Origin: Suillus spraguei
Lineage: Eukaryota > Basidiomycota > Agaricomycetes > Boletales > Suillaceae
DNA length: 64,000 nt
NCBI GenBank assembly: GCA_016800925.1
Contig: JABCPU010000036.1
Span: forward strand, 1-64,000
Reading direction: 5' to 3'
Shown in pieces: positions 32,542 through 44,031 of the stretch. The position numbers were made by a program, and so were the translations under genes. Each line of letters begins with the position of its first letter. The stretch's first letter is position 1. Under the pieces are notes generated by a model that was not told where the DNA came from, ran no database searches, and worked only from the letters and a program-made list of their open reading frames with translations.

Positions 32542-35061
32542 ATGGACGCTCTCAAAGCCGTATTCGAAACAAAAAAGGCGGAGGTGAGATCAATTTCTCT
32601 GAAATTTGTGCTTCAATTAAAGACTTGAATAGGGAACTCCAGCATTAGTGACCTTTGTCACTGCCGGATACCCAAGGACACAAGACACCGTGCCTATCTT
32701 GCTGGCCATGCAAGCTGGAGGGGCTGACATAATCGAACTTGGTGTGCCCTTCTCAGATCCAATTGCAGATGGCCCAGCTATCCAAGAGACCAATACTGTA
32801 TGTTTGTCTTTCGTTGTGATCACTTAAATACCGACGCGAGATAGGTTGCCCTTGCAAATGATATTGAATATGCCACTGTACTTGGAATGTTGCGTGATGC
32901 TCGGAGCAAAGGACTCAAGGCGCCAGTCCTTCTTATGGGTATGTTGTATCCATCTCTGTGCGTACCTCCTGGACTCACTGTCATCTCCACCAGGGTATTA
33001 CAACCCAATGCTTGCGTATGGGGAGGATAAGGCAATCCAAGACGCTCGCGAAGCTGGTGCAAACGGATTTATCATGGTCGATCTTCCACCTGAAGAGGCC
33101 ATCAACTTCCGTGACAAGTGCATAAAAGCAGAGTAAGTTAATCGACATCGTCTTTGTTTGTACTCACCTGTTATGTCCTCAGTTTGTCATATGTTCCCCT
33201 CATCGCGCCATCGACATCATTACATCGCATTCAATTTCTCACTTCCATTGCTGACTCCTTCATCTATGTGGTGTCAAAGGTATGCAAACCCTTTTGATGA
33301 TAGCTTGTGTATATCTAACCATCGTGAAGATGGGAACAACTGGATCTTCTATCCTAGGAAAGATGAATGCCGCCCTTCCGGACATCATCGCCCGCATCCG
33401 ACAATACACGTCTATCCCACTGGCCGTCGGCTTCGGTGTTGCAACGCGCGCTCATTTTGACGTTGTCGCTGATGCTGGAGCAGATGGTGTTGTTGTCGGT
33501 AGCCGTCTCGTGAGCATCATCAAGGAGGCACCTTTCGACTCAATACCTCAAATCGTTGAGAGCTACTGCCTCGAGATTAGCTTGAAGGGGCAGCCTACTC
33601 ACGTACGGTCGCTGCCGACCTCAAAAACTTCAACGCCTTCCAATGGTCCCTTGAAGTCACCCACAATTGCTCTACTTCCCCCACGTTTTGGTCAATTCGG
33701 TGGACAGTACGTCCCAGAGGCACTCTTCGATTGCTTAGTAGAGCTCGAGGAAGCTCATAACTCGGCTGTCAATGACCCCAAGTTCTGGGAGGAGTTTCAA
33801 GGTTATTATGGATACATGAATCGCCCGTCAAAACTTTACTTTGCAGAAAGCTTAACGAAGCATGCTGGTGGCGCCCAGATTTGGCTGAAGCGTGAGGACC
33901 TGTAAGTCGCCTACCAAAAAGTATCTACGATATGCTAACAGACTATAGGAATCATACAGGTTCACACAAAATCAATAACGCCATTGGGCAGGTAGGATTG
34001 CATATTCAGGCCTTGCCTTTGTAGTGACACTTCGTCAGATCTTGCTTGCTCGTCGTTTAGGTAAGACACGCATCATCGCCGAGACTGGTGCTGGTCAACA
34101 TGGTGTCGCAACTGCTACCGTGTGTGCACGATTCGGAATGGAGTGTGTCGTCTACATGGGTGCAGAGGATGTTCGTCGCCAAGCTTTGAACGTCTTCCGA
34201 ATGAACATGCTTGGTGCCAAGGCTTGTTATTTTGTCCTACACTGCCCTGCTTATATGACCTCTTCTAGGTTATACCCGTCGAGTCAGGTTCTCGTACTTT
34301 GAAGGATGCTGTCAATGAGGCCATGCGTGACTGGGTTACAAACCTTTCCACAACACACTATCTTGTCGGCTCCTGTATCGGTCCACACCCATTCCCGACA
34401 ATTGTGCGCGACTTCCAAAAGGTAATTGGGCAAGAGATCAAATCACAGTTCAAGGAGGCCAAGGGGAAACTCCCAGACGTCATCGTCGCGTGTGTCGGTG
34501 GTGGAAGCAATGCCATTGGGGCGTTTTATGACTTCATTCCTGACAAGAACGTGAGGCTCGTCGGTGTGGAGGCTGGCGGTGAAGGTTTGGATAGCAATCG
34601 GCATAGTGCAACCCTCTCGAAAGGCGATCCTGGTGTATTGCACGGTGTGAGAACATACATCCTGCAGTCGAAGGCTGGCCAGATCATCGAGACACACTCG
34701 GTCAGCGCGGGTCTTGATTACCCTGGAGTTGGGCCAGAGCATTCCTGGCTCAAGGACTCGGGAAGAGCGGAGTATGTTGCCGCCACAGACGAGGAGGCCC
34801 TCAGGGGATTCCGAATTTGCACCCAGTTAGAGGGTATCATTCCTGCTCTTGAGTCATCGCATGCTGTTTGGGAAGGTGTCCGTCTTGCCAAAACACTGCC
34901 AAAAGATACCGATCTTGTCATTGTACGTATCCAAAATATTATTCATTTGCGTGGCGCTAAGTATTATACAGTGTCTCTCGGGGAGAGGCGACAAGGATGT
35001 AGAACAGATATCGGAGTTACTCCCTGGAAAATGGGCTGACAAGCTTGACTGGCACATTTGA
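32542..35061 (+). CDS. TRP5: bifunctional tryptophan synthase (alpha-beta fusion)
   Basis: Makes L-tryptophan from indole-3-glycerol phosphate and serine. The alpha half has [17 protein letters not shown] (catalytic Glu and Asp), [25 protein letters not shown] and [10 protein letters not shown] with VVVGSR. A linker of about 40 residues ([14 protein letters not shown]) joins the beta half: [36 protein letters not shown] (PLP lysine), [28 protein letters not shown] (PLP phosphate site), GVEAGGEG and LSGRGDKDV. This alpha-beta order in one chain is the fungal arrangement. About nine introns, including one at 34222-34268 that requires a GC donor. Start MDALKAVFE at 32542; TGA at 35059-35061. All key residues look intact. 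Confidence 0.95.
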
Positions 35062-35341
35062 GAAATTAAACTTGCTGATAGGTTCTCACGAAGTATCATC
35101 CGCGATTGATAGCCGTATCAGTGCAATAGTAATTTCTTCCGAGTCGCTGTAGAACTATAGACGATGTACGAACGATGTACTTATGGGGTACCATTGCTTG
35201 TAACACATTTGGCTATTTATGGAAAGTATGACTCGAGTCCGAGTCGAATACTATGCTGCGTCGTGCAAGCCTTTCCAGTGCATCCAGTGATCAGTCTCAT
35301 ATACCTACACCATTTGACCACAAAGAACGGAACTAGAAGCT

Positions 35342-36726
35342 ATGGCTACTGATCCATTGAGTGTCGCAAACCAGCGAGTCGTTGAAACTCTTGCATCTAG
35401 ATTGCGGAGACGGTGAGTTGAAATCCCTAATCATACCCCTACATCATATATCATGACAGGCAAGTTGTAGGCTCCCGCGAAACTGCTCTCGAGACCGTCC
35501 TTGTATTGAGACAAGTCATCTCGAAAGTACGGTTCTCCAACTTCGATCAACTTGTCGAAATTATTCGATCCGTCGGACGAAAACTCGTAGAAGCGCAACC
35601 TAAAGGTTCCCCTCCACTTCTATTCCGCACGGTTTGGTATCTCATCATCTTGTGTCTTCGTCAGAACATACGGTTGGGAACACCGTGCGAAAAGTGCTAC
35701 ATCATATCCGAGAGGAATATCACACTGCTTCGAAAGGGACTGCAGTTGTGTCGACATCGAAGGACACTTTGTCAATCGCAAAGTTCGTGTTGCAAGGGCA
35801 ACCCCGGAAACAGAATGACCCACAAAAGACGACTTTGAAGGAGCCGCACGATATACTGAAGGAAAACGATGCAGATGATCCTGACGCATTTGCCCGAACG
35901 CTTAAACCTGTTCTTATGGAAGCCATCCAGGACGTCCTGGACGAGCTGGAAACAGTATATGATAATATCTCAAAAAATGCAAAGGATCATATACATTCCG
36001 AGTGAGTTTGTTGCGTTCCAAGGCCTTTGATTCGTTGCTGAGTTCAGATAGCGAGATAATCCTGACCATCGGAAAATCAAGTACCGTTGAAGCATTCCTT
36101 AAAGCTGCTGCGCCCTATCGGAAATATACTGTTATCATTGCGGATACTGCACCATCGTTCGTACCTGGTATTTCCTGCTATGACTCGTAGTCCTCATTGT
36201 ACATCAGATATAGCGGACATGATATGGCTCAATCTCTGTCATCCGCTGGCATTTCAACAGTTCTTGTTCCCGATTCATCCATCTACGCGCTCATGTCTCG
36301 CATCAACAAAGTCATGCTTGGCGCCCATGCGATACTAGCCAACGGTGGCATGTTTGCTATAACGGGATCTCTACTTGCTGCCACGGCGGCCAGAGCGCAT
36401 AGCACCCCAGTTGTTGTTTGCACTGGACAATTTAAACTCACCCCGCAATGGAATTTGTATCATGAATATGGCGCACTTGACTTTGCAGATCCGAGCAGCG
36501 TGCTAGGGTTCGAAGAGGGCAACCTCGTCGATAAGGTCGACGTGGTCAACCCCTTCTATGATTATGTCCGACCAGAGTTGATCGACGCATTCATTACAAA
36601 CGAGTGAGTAATTATTGTATATACGGGTTTTATTCTCCTCAACGCGCTAATAGTGGAGATCATCCTCCGTCGTCGGTCTATCGCCTTATCAAGGAGGCAT
36701 ATGACGATGAGGATTACGAACTGTAG
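35342..36726 (+). CDS. GCD7: translation initiation factor eIF2B subunit beta
   Basis: Part of the eIF2B complex that reloads eIF2 with GTP. Start [20 protein letters not shown] at 35342. The N-terminal helical domain has [18 protein letters not shown] and [19 protein letters not shown]. The Rossmann-like C-terminal domain has [66 protein letters not shown] and [12 protein letters not shown], ending [20 protein letters not shown], which matches the conserved C-terminus of eIF2B-beta rather than the alpha or delta subunits. Introns include 36157-36207 (PS|YSGHD) and about 36604-36653. It lies about 280 bp downstream of tryptophan synthase on the same strand; that gap shows no gene. Confidence 0.9.
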
Positions 36727-36793
36727 TCTTGTAGACCAAGCGCGCTGCAAACGCAGTGTATTTACAACACCACTTGAACGTACTGCTTACCGT

Positions 36794-39731
36794 TCATTTA
36801 CTCTTGGTGCTCAATATATCGAAGAAAGCGTCTTGGGGAAGGTCAACAGATCCAATACGTTTCATCTTCCGCTTGCTCTCCTTTTGATTTTCCAGATGTT
36901 TCATTTTGCGCTCGTAGTGGCCTATACGAGAAATTCCATGAGCGGCAGGGAATATCGGAGATTGTTGATGTACATACCTCCATAGAGCCCAGCGGTGACG
37001 TCCGCACGCATCGCCGATAAAGTCTCGCGAGCAATAATTTTTTTGCCGACCGCAGCCTGTATTGGAACTTCGAATAGCTGACGAGGGATAACTTTATCTG
37101 CAATGATTTTCAGCACCAACACTTTAGAAGGGAAAATGTCATCACGCACGAAGTTTCTTAACCCACATTCTGCCAACTTCGTGTTGAGCCGACCGATGGA
37201 CTACAAGAGCGAGTGCATCCACTGGTTTCCCATTCAAAAGGAAGACCATCTATATAATGTCAGGGTAATGTGTAATGCAGATACTTTTTACGCACCTTCG
37301 CAAGGTCGCTAGCTTTATACCCGCCATCTTCATAACTACGGATGTTTCAGCATTTGGCCATGTTTATTTGCCAGTGCTTACTCAAAACTGGCATAGCCTG
37401 AGCTCCGGCTCTTCAATTGATCAAAGAAATCTGTGACAATTTCACTGAGAGGTATTGTGCACGTCAAAATGGCTCGTGCAGACGCTTCTGAGGTGCTTCC
37501 TGAATCCAGGTATCGGTGATCAAGGTTCTCGGCACGGTGCGCAAAGCAAAGGTTCATCATCTCCCCCATATATTCTAATATTTCAAACATCAGTAAGATA
37601 GCTTTTGCCAACTTTGCGGAGTGCTGACCTTCAGGCACAATAATAGAAGCGTTTACAACAGGTTCTTGCACTTGCTTCACTTTGCTAGATGTGTCTGATG
37701 TGTCCGGGAACTCCGTGGGATTGCTGATCATAACCGTTTTGTCCTTGTATATGACTTTCTGGTCTTCAGTGGTTATTTCCAACAGGAAGCTAGCACTGTC
37801 ACATACCTTTATATGGGACGGTTGGAGCAGTTATTATTACGTTTGCATCGTATTCATCTTCCAGGCGCTGTCGAAAAACATCCATATGCAGTGTCCCGAG
37901 GAAGCCAAGGCGACACCCTTGTCCCAACGCGGTAGAGGACTCGCGTTGGACAGTCACACTCCTGTCCGTCAGGGTAAGCTACAGAAGTGTAAGAGTAGGA
38001 CAGGAATTTTAATATAAAAACATGCCCTCTTGATGGATTCCTCAAGCTTGATGAAGTCATTGCTATCCACTGGGAATACGCCGGCATAAACCTAGATTGG
38101 ATAAGGAACCGATTGTGAAGATTCAATATTGGAAACAAACCATAGCCTTCGACGGCTGGAATCCAGGCATAGGATCAACAAGCACACCTACGCGATGGAG
38201 AGTGTCTCCAATATGAGCTAAGTGCAATAATCAGGACATAACCGACAAAAAAATGGTGGCAGTTATCCAACCTTCGGAAGATTCTTTCATGTTGCACGCT
38301 ATGTAGCCAACTTGTCCAGGTTGTAAACTTGATGTTGGAACCTCTTCAGGGTGCATTACACCGACTTCAGTGATCTCGTACTTCTTTCGGGTATGACAAG
38401 ACGCAATCCTGTCCCCTACATACTACTAAGTGATGAGAATAACGCGCAAGAGTATATAGACCGACCTTTTTGAATGATACCGTCCTGTATGCTGACAAGG
38501 GAAATGACACCCCTGTAGCGGTCATATCTAAAGCACTGCTTGAACCACAAAAGGGGAAGTACATATAAACGTATACGGACAGCGAGTCAAACATAAAGGC
38601 CTTGAGAGGGGAGTTAATATTTCCGGAAGGAGGCGGTATGCGGTCCACGATAGCTTCTAGAACTGTTTTTACTCCTTGGCCAGTTTTCGCAGATACATAG
38701 AGAATTTCACTTGGGTCAATGCCAAAAGTTGATTGGAGTTGAGCGACCATTCGTTCCGGCTGTGATGCAGGCAAATCAATCTACAAAGTCGGTTAGCTGG
38801 CATCATATTCAGTAGTCAAGCATGATCTAACCTTAGTCAATACTGGGATGATCTTTAGGCCTCGTTCCTTGGCAATGTGAAAGACAGAAATCGACTGCGC
38901 CTGGACGCCCTGCGAGGCGTCCACCAGTAGCAGAGCGCCTTGACATGCAGCCAAGGATCGTGAAACCTCCCAAGCAAAGTCAACATGGCCCTGTGAAACA
39001 CTAAGTTCCTCATCAAGGCCAAATATGAAATCTCATTACAGGGGTGTCGATGAGATTGAGTAAGTGCTGTCTTCCATGAGCCACGTGTATCATACTGAGC
39101 TTCATAAGTCAACCATTTTGAAAAAAAAAAGTGGCAAAAACCTTGCTGTCTGTGCCTTGACTTCACGGAGTTAATCATCTTCAACAGAAGTATATCCACG
39201 ACTATAGATGACCCACCAGTAATGCCCCGCTCGCGTTCCACCTTTAGCTTGTCTAGGACCTGCTGGTTAATTCCCGTCGACTTTGTTTGAATAGTGCCAG
39301 TGAGCTGAGTAATTTAGATAATGAGAACCGAGGCTTATGCATGAAGCGACAGACCTCCAACAATCTACAGTGTTATATCTTGTCAAACAGAATATTAACT
39401 ACTCTGTATGAAAGCCCACCTATCTGCCAATGTTGATTTACCATGGTCTGTGAGCAAATTTCAGAAGAGACCATGCAGACTACATATTAAGACTACCAAT
39501 GTGCGCGATAATAGAAAAGTTTCTGAGGCGGTATAAGCTTCAACTCTGGACGGAAACCAGTGCATCATCATCGTACCTAATGACTTCGCAAGGAAACTCT
39601 TCCATCCTCAGGGACTTTGGCGTAACAGCCAGACATACTGCGGTAGAGCTCAGGTATCTTGGAATTGACCAACGGACAGGTTGACAGCGCAGCAACACCT
39701 TAAGACATGCATGCCGCCAGCCAGGGAGCAT
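36794..39731 (-). CDS. GUF1: mitochondrial translation GTPase Guf1 (LepA/EF4 family)
   Basis: A ribosome-binding GTPase of mitochondria. Start chosen at [20 protein letters not shown] (39729-39731), a basic presequence; another in-frame Met lies at 39773. Motifs on the minus strand: [18 protein letters not shown] (P-loop, split by an intron), [53 protein letters not shown] (DxxGH-type G3), VLTKIDLP (G4, here TKID instead of NKID), [10 protein letters not shown] (G5), [15 protein letters not shown] linker, [20 protein letters not shown], and the LepA-specific end [31 protein letters not shown] and [14 protein letters not shown]. Very intron-rich. Stop at 36794-36796. It ends only 68 bp from the convergent GCD7 stop and starts 84 bp from CWF18. 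Confidence 0.92.
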
Positions 39732-39814
39732 TTCCCGAGTCGCGAAAGCGCGAATTTCGAAAATGCTGATCACGCTTGTCGCTGACTAAGCCTGTATCAA
39801 ATCTCTCCCCATAC
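39732..39814. promoter_or_regulatory. very short divergent intergenic region
   Basis: Only 83 bp separate the preferred start codons of GUF1 (minus, 39731) and CWF18 (plus, 39815). The longer alternative starts (39773 and 39776) would leave 2 bp. Transcripts of the two genes almost certainly overlap or share core elements. Confidence 0.5.
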
Positions 39815-40445
39815 ATGTCACTGCAGGAGGCCTCAGATGCTCGAAAGGCGCGTTTAATCGCCCTAAGAAACCGCAAGGAAGGCATATCAACTGTATCAAA
39901 CGGGTACGTCATAATAAATTTTCAATGCTGCATAATCTTAACTAGCCACAGAGAATCTGTCCTTCTCAGCAGGAATTATGACCCTGAGACAAGGACGTTG
40001 AAAAAGCACTCAAAAAATGACGTTCTGACCACAGATACCGTCGAGAAAGCCATTGAAGGAGTAGCCGAAAGAATCATTGCGGAGGATGAACAGCAGCGTG
40101 CTCAAGAACTCGTATGTCGAACCATACTACAGTGAATTCCTGCGTTTACAACTGCTCACGTTCTTCAGGATGTATTCAACATCGCCCCAAAACGGCCCAA
40201 CTGGGACTTGAAGCGCGAAATGGAAAAGAAACTTGCCAAGCTAGAGCGGAAGACTCAGGAAGCTGTCCACACTCTCATCCGTCAGCTTGACATTTCAACC
40301 CGTCTTTATTTCAATTCCTGACACTGTACCAATAGGGCAGAGACTTGCTTCTCAGAAAGGGCAGTCGGACGACATTCTAGGGGCAATGAACGCGCAAGAA
40401 AAAGCATTAGATGTCGAAGACCAGCTGTCAGATGATGATGAATGA
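39815..40445 (+). CDS. CWF18: Cwf18/CCDC12-like spliceosome factor
   Basis: A small coiled-coil protein of the Cdc5/Prp19-associated spliceosome. Start MSLQEASDARKARLIALRNR at 39815. The family pattern follows: SRNYDPETRTLK, a helix VEKAIEGVAERIIAEDE, then DVFNIAPKRPNWDLKREMEK (the conserved DLFN-x-APKKPNWDLKR block), KKLAKLERKTQEAVHTLIR, and a short acidic end VEDQLSDDDE. Three introns: about 39901-39949, 40112-40168 and about 40279-40335. Stop TGA at 40443-40445. About 160 residues, the usual length. Intact. Confidence 0.88.
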
Positions 40446-41406
40446 AACAGGTTCTTTCTCCATCCCGTCCACCGTACCACTTCATGGCCATGGATCTCAG
40501 TTCTTCTGTACGTGAGCTGAATATCACTCTAGTACTGCGGCCTCCATGTGATGCAGTTTCATGCTACAGTTAGCACAAACACGTCCATGCGTGGCTACCT
40601 TGCTTTTGTTGACCACACCCCCTTGATAACGAACAGTCCCGCCATTTCATTGAAACACTCAAAATGTCGGGTATACTCTCCTTAATGTACATTACCTTTA
40701 CAAATCGAAGGGTGGCTATCCAAAATCGGTGTCCTCGCTAAATACGTGAGGCCCCAGAGCAGTTTGTCCTTGACGCGAACTTGATCGTCTGTATAGCAGA
40801 ACTCCTTTCTTACTACGTTAAGTGTCTGATGCCAACGAAGGTGAGGGCCAGTCTCGTCCTCTGCCCACATCGGCTACACGTTGCCAGCGTAGTGAGTTCT
40901 CTGCGTTGTCGTACGGACAAGACCGTTGCGTTCAGTCCTCTCTACAGATTGTGCGTGCCGAAGATATTGAATATCGTCATCTAAGACTTAGGTTATTATT
41001 GCAGCTATAAGCAGTCTGGGAGACGATGCTATGCGGTATGATATGATTTATTCGCTGCTGAGCTCTATAGGTAGCCTTCTGCGTTTGGAACCGTCGTCGT
41101 CGTTTCTTTCCATCGTGCCTTGATTCCTGATCCACAGCCTGAAATTTTTCCAAAATCATTTTTCTTCGCATCTGTCTAGTGAGTTTTGTGGCATGGTACT
41201 CTAACACTGTGTATGCGCAATTTTTCCGTTCGCGTCATATATCCAATTCGCATCTACTAAATACATATCCCTCTAACTCAAACACACTTTACGTAGCGAT
41301 ATTGTAGTAATACTTAGCGAGTTACTCTTCTCAGCGACGAAATTATAGACCAGGGGGATAATAATAGAAGTTCTACTTGGTGTCTATGCAAGAAACCGAC
41401 TGGATG
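40446..41406. other. intergenic, small unassigned frames
   Basis: About 960 bp between convergent CWF18 and ADE4. A plus-strand ATG (40663, MSGILSL) is followed by several splice-like GTGAGG...TAG pairs, and a minus-strand frame (40977-41207) encodes a Lys/Arg-rich peptide (RRKMILEKFQAVDQESRH). Neither could be turned into a recognisable protein. A short undescribed gene cannot be excluded. Confidence 0.35.
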
Positions 41407-43445
41407 TCAGCTGACATTCCAGGTGTTGTGCAATCCAACTGTGTCATCCGCACGATTAATTGGACCGCTAGATGCGACCATGGTCTCCCGATCGTGGAAT
41501 CCATTGATCATACTGCCCTCACCTTTACCTTCCCGTGAGTTTGTGACCAACTTGTTTTTGACATTGTCTGCACGTAGCAATTCCAGTTGTTGCAAATACT
41601 CCTCACTGACACCACCAGTGATATATTCCCCTGTGAATACGGAGCAATCGAAAGTTGGAATGGACGGGTTGAATTGTCGCACAGATGCAATGAGATCAGG
41701 AAGAGTCTGAAACACGACAAGGTCTGCACCGATGGCCTCAGCTATCTCTTGGGTGGTTCGCCCCGACGCAACAAGTTCTGTCCTTGAAGGCATATCAATA
41801 CCATAAACATTGGAATACCTAGTAAATGTTCGTCAGCAATGCAACGGTGATTTGTAGAAGGAAATACCTTATGGGTGGAGCACAGCTTGCGACGATGACC
41901 TTCTTTGCGCCAACATCCTTCGCCATCTGGATAATCTCTTTTGAGGTGGTGCCACGAACGATGGAATCTGAAACCGTGTATCAAGGTAAGGCCTGATGAT
42001 CACTTTGTCGTTCTACGACTTACCATCGACAAGGAGAACATTCTTCCCAGAAAATTCCAAGGCCATGGCGTTCAATTTCCGTCTGACATTTTTTCGTCTT
42101 TGAAAAACACCATCAATATTGTGAATTCATGAAAACAAATGTATCTGACCTCATTTGTTGACCTGGCATAATGAATGTCCTACCAACATAGCGATTCTTG
42201 ACAAAACCCTCTCGGTAGGGTAAATTGAGCTTCTGAGCAAGATTCAAAGCTGCAACACGGGAGGTATCAGGAACCTACAAATACGTCAGAAAAAATTGTG
42301 GAACAAGGGGAGCCACTGACAGGAATGACGACATCTACTGTAATGCCGCGTTCCTTCAAAACCTTGTCAACTTCGACCGCAAGCGCGTCGCCCATGGCCA
42401 TTCGACTGCGGTAGACACTGATGCCATCAAGCACTGAATCTGGGCGAGCGAAATAGACAAATTCGAATATATCGGGTGCGAAGGTTGCATGCTCTGCAAC
42501 ACGTTTCCTTGACACTCCTGATCGAGTGATAATCACTGCTTCGCCTACCAACAACCAACGTTGGTGACTGCGGCTAACGGTAGAAATAATGACTAACCAG
42601 GCTTCACATCCTCCCATTCGCTAAAGCCCAGAGCGTCAGCAACAATACTCTCACTTGCAAAAAGGTAGTCTTTTTCAGAGTTGCTACGTCTGGAAGCCAC
42701 TCCGACAGGTCGTATGCCATTCGGGTCTCTGAATGCAATAATCCCGAAGCCGGCAAGCATGGCAACACATGCATATGCTCCTGTGCATTGTTTCATAAGG
42801 CCTCCAATGGCATTGAAGATGTCGTCTTCGTTTATGCGAAATTTGCCAGTCTGCTGGAGATTGTTGGCAAAAAGGTTGAGTAGGAGTTCGGAATCGGAGG
42901 AAGTATTTATATGTCTGTGTGCGGTGGCATCCATATATTGTAGGAGCGAAGGACCATCTATGAGGTTCCCATTCTAATCACCCTCAGTCAAGAGTAACAC
43001 GTCTCGGAAAAAAACTCACATGTGCAAATACAATACCATAGGGTGAATTGACGTAGAACGGTTGAGCTTCGGCATGGTTTGAACTTCCGGCAGTTGGATA
43101 ACGAACTAAAATGCACTATATCAGATAATCGTTTTGGCAGGACCAGTTTGTTCCCGAGGGCTTACCATGACCAACACCCATTCCTCCTATCAGTTTGGAA
43201 ATGGCCTTCTCATCAAAGACATCGCGAACCATACCGTTAGCTTTGCATTGAAAGAATCGGCCTTTTGGGCCACAAGTTACGATGCCACACGCATCTTGTC
43301 CCCTGTGCTGCAGTAAAGAGAGACCTTCACATATGTCTGGTGCTGCATCCACCGATGGATCATGAAGCAGCAACCCTAAAATACCACACACTAAATCGGA
43401 GATCTGTTAGAGGATCTGGCACTTGAACGAAGAAGCAAACTCACT
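41407..43445 (-). CDS. ADE4: amidophosphoribosyltransferase (glutamine PRPP amidotransferase)
   Basis: First step of purine synthesis: PRPP plus glutamine to phosphoribosylamine. The mature enzyme must start at Cys after Met removal, and the frame reads [11 protein letters not shown]. The ATG is not contiguous: its A (43445) ends an upstream exon at a GTGAGT donor, and TG (43390-43389) follows an ATTTAG acceptor, giving a 54-nt intron 43391-43444. Further motifs: [73 protein letters not shown], and the PRPP loop [18 protein letters not shown], then [21 protein letters not shown]-terminal tail ends NTWNVS; stop at 41407-41409. Several more introns. No defect seen. Confidence 0.93.
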
Positions 43446-44031
43446 CGCTTTGCAAGGGTGAAATGAAAGAGAACGTGAAAGCTGGGGCAATGCCCGTTCG
43501 CGCGATAAACGTGCAGCTGGGTATTATTGGTTACAAACCGAAAACTGGCCGAACAAAAATTGGTATGGTGTTTTCATCACTTTTGCCGTGATAATCTTTT
43601 CCTTGATAATCTGACCTCGGTCCATATATGTACATACGAATCACACACGTGGGTCAATTTTTGGAACCTAAAAGGGCTTACCCTCACTTTTTTTTTTAAC
43701 AATCGACATAAAATTGTCTACACTATTCAGTTCACAATCACTCCTGAAATCACTGAAAAATACGCGGTTGAACGCGATTGTATTTGTATTCTTCCGTACT
43801 ACGAGGTGATATATGGGATATATGTAGGGCAACAACGCCGTTGGGATCTTGCTGAAGTCGCAGGTAATGGTCGTGATAATAGGCAGCGTATCGACTGCGG
43901 AGTAGAAAGCGATGGTGTGCAATAGTCTACAGAAAGGTGCGTGCGATGATGGATGATAAATTAGGGAAGGATGAACTTCCTATGCTAAATTGGAGCAGGA
44001 TTCAACAGGACCCGGTGAGACAAAAGAGTGT
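43446..44031. promoter_or_regulatory. 5' region of ADE4 and 3' flank of SAM synthetase
   Basis: Holds the ADE4 5' UTR exon, whose last base is the A of its start codon, and the ADE4 promoter. The plus-strand frame at 43527-43925 shows no protein similarity. A T-run (43688-43698) and AT-rich DNA follow. Confidence 0.45.

Noticed and set aside
36157..36207. Apparent frameshift in GCD7 near APS/YSGHD
   Set aside because: A GT-AG intron (donor GTTCGT at 36157, acceptor CATCAG ending 36207) joins PS to YSGHDMAQ in frame, so the gene is intact.
43527..43925. Plus-strand 132-codon frame upstream of ADE4
   Set aside because: AT-rich, no recognisable domain, no splice or promoter context; probably chance.
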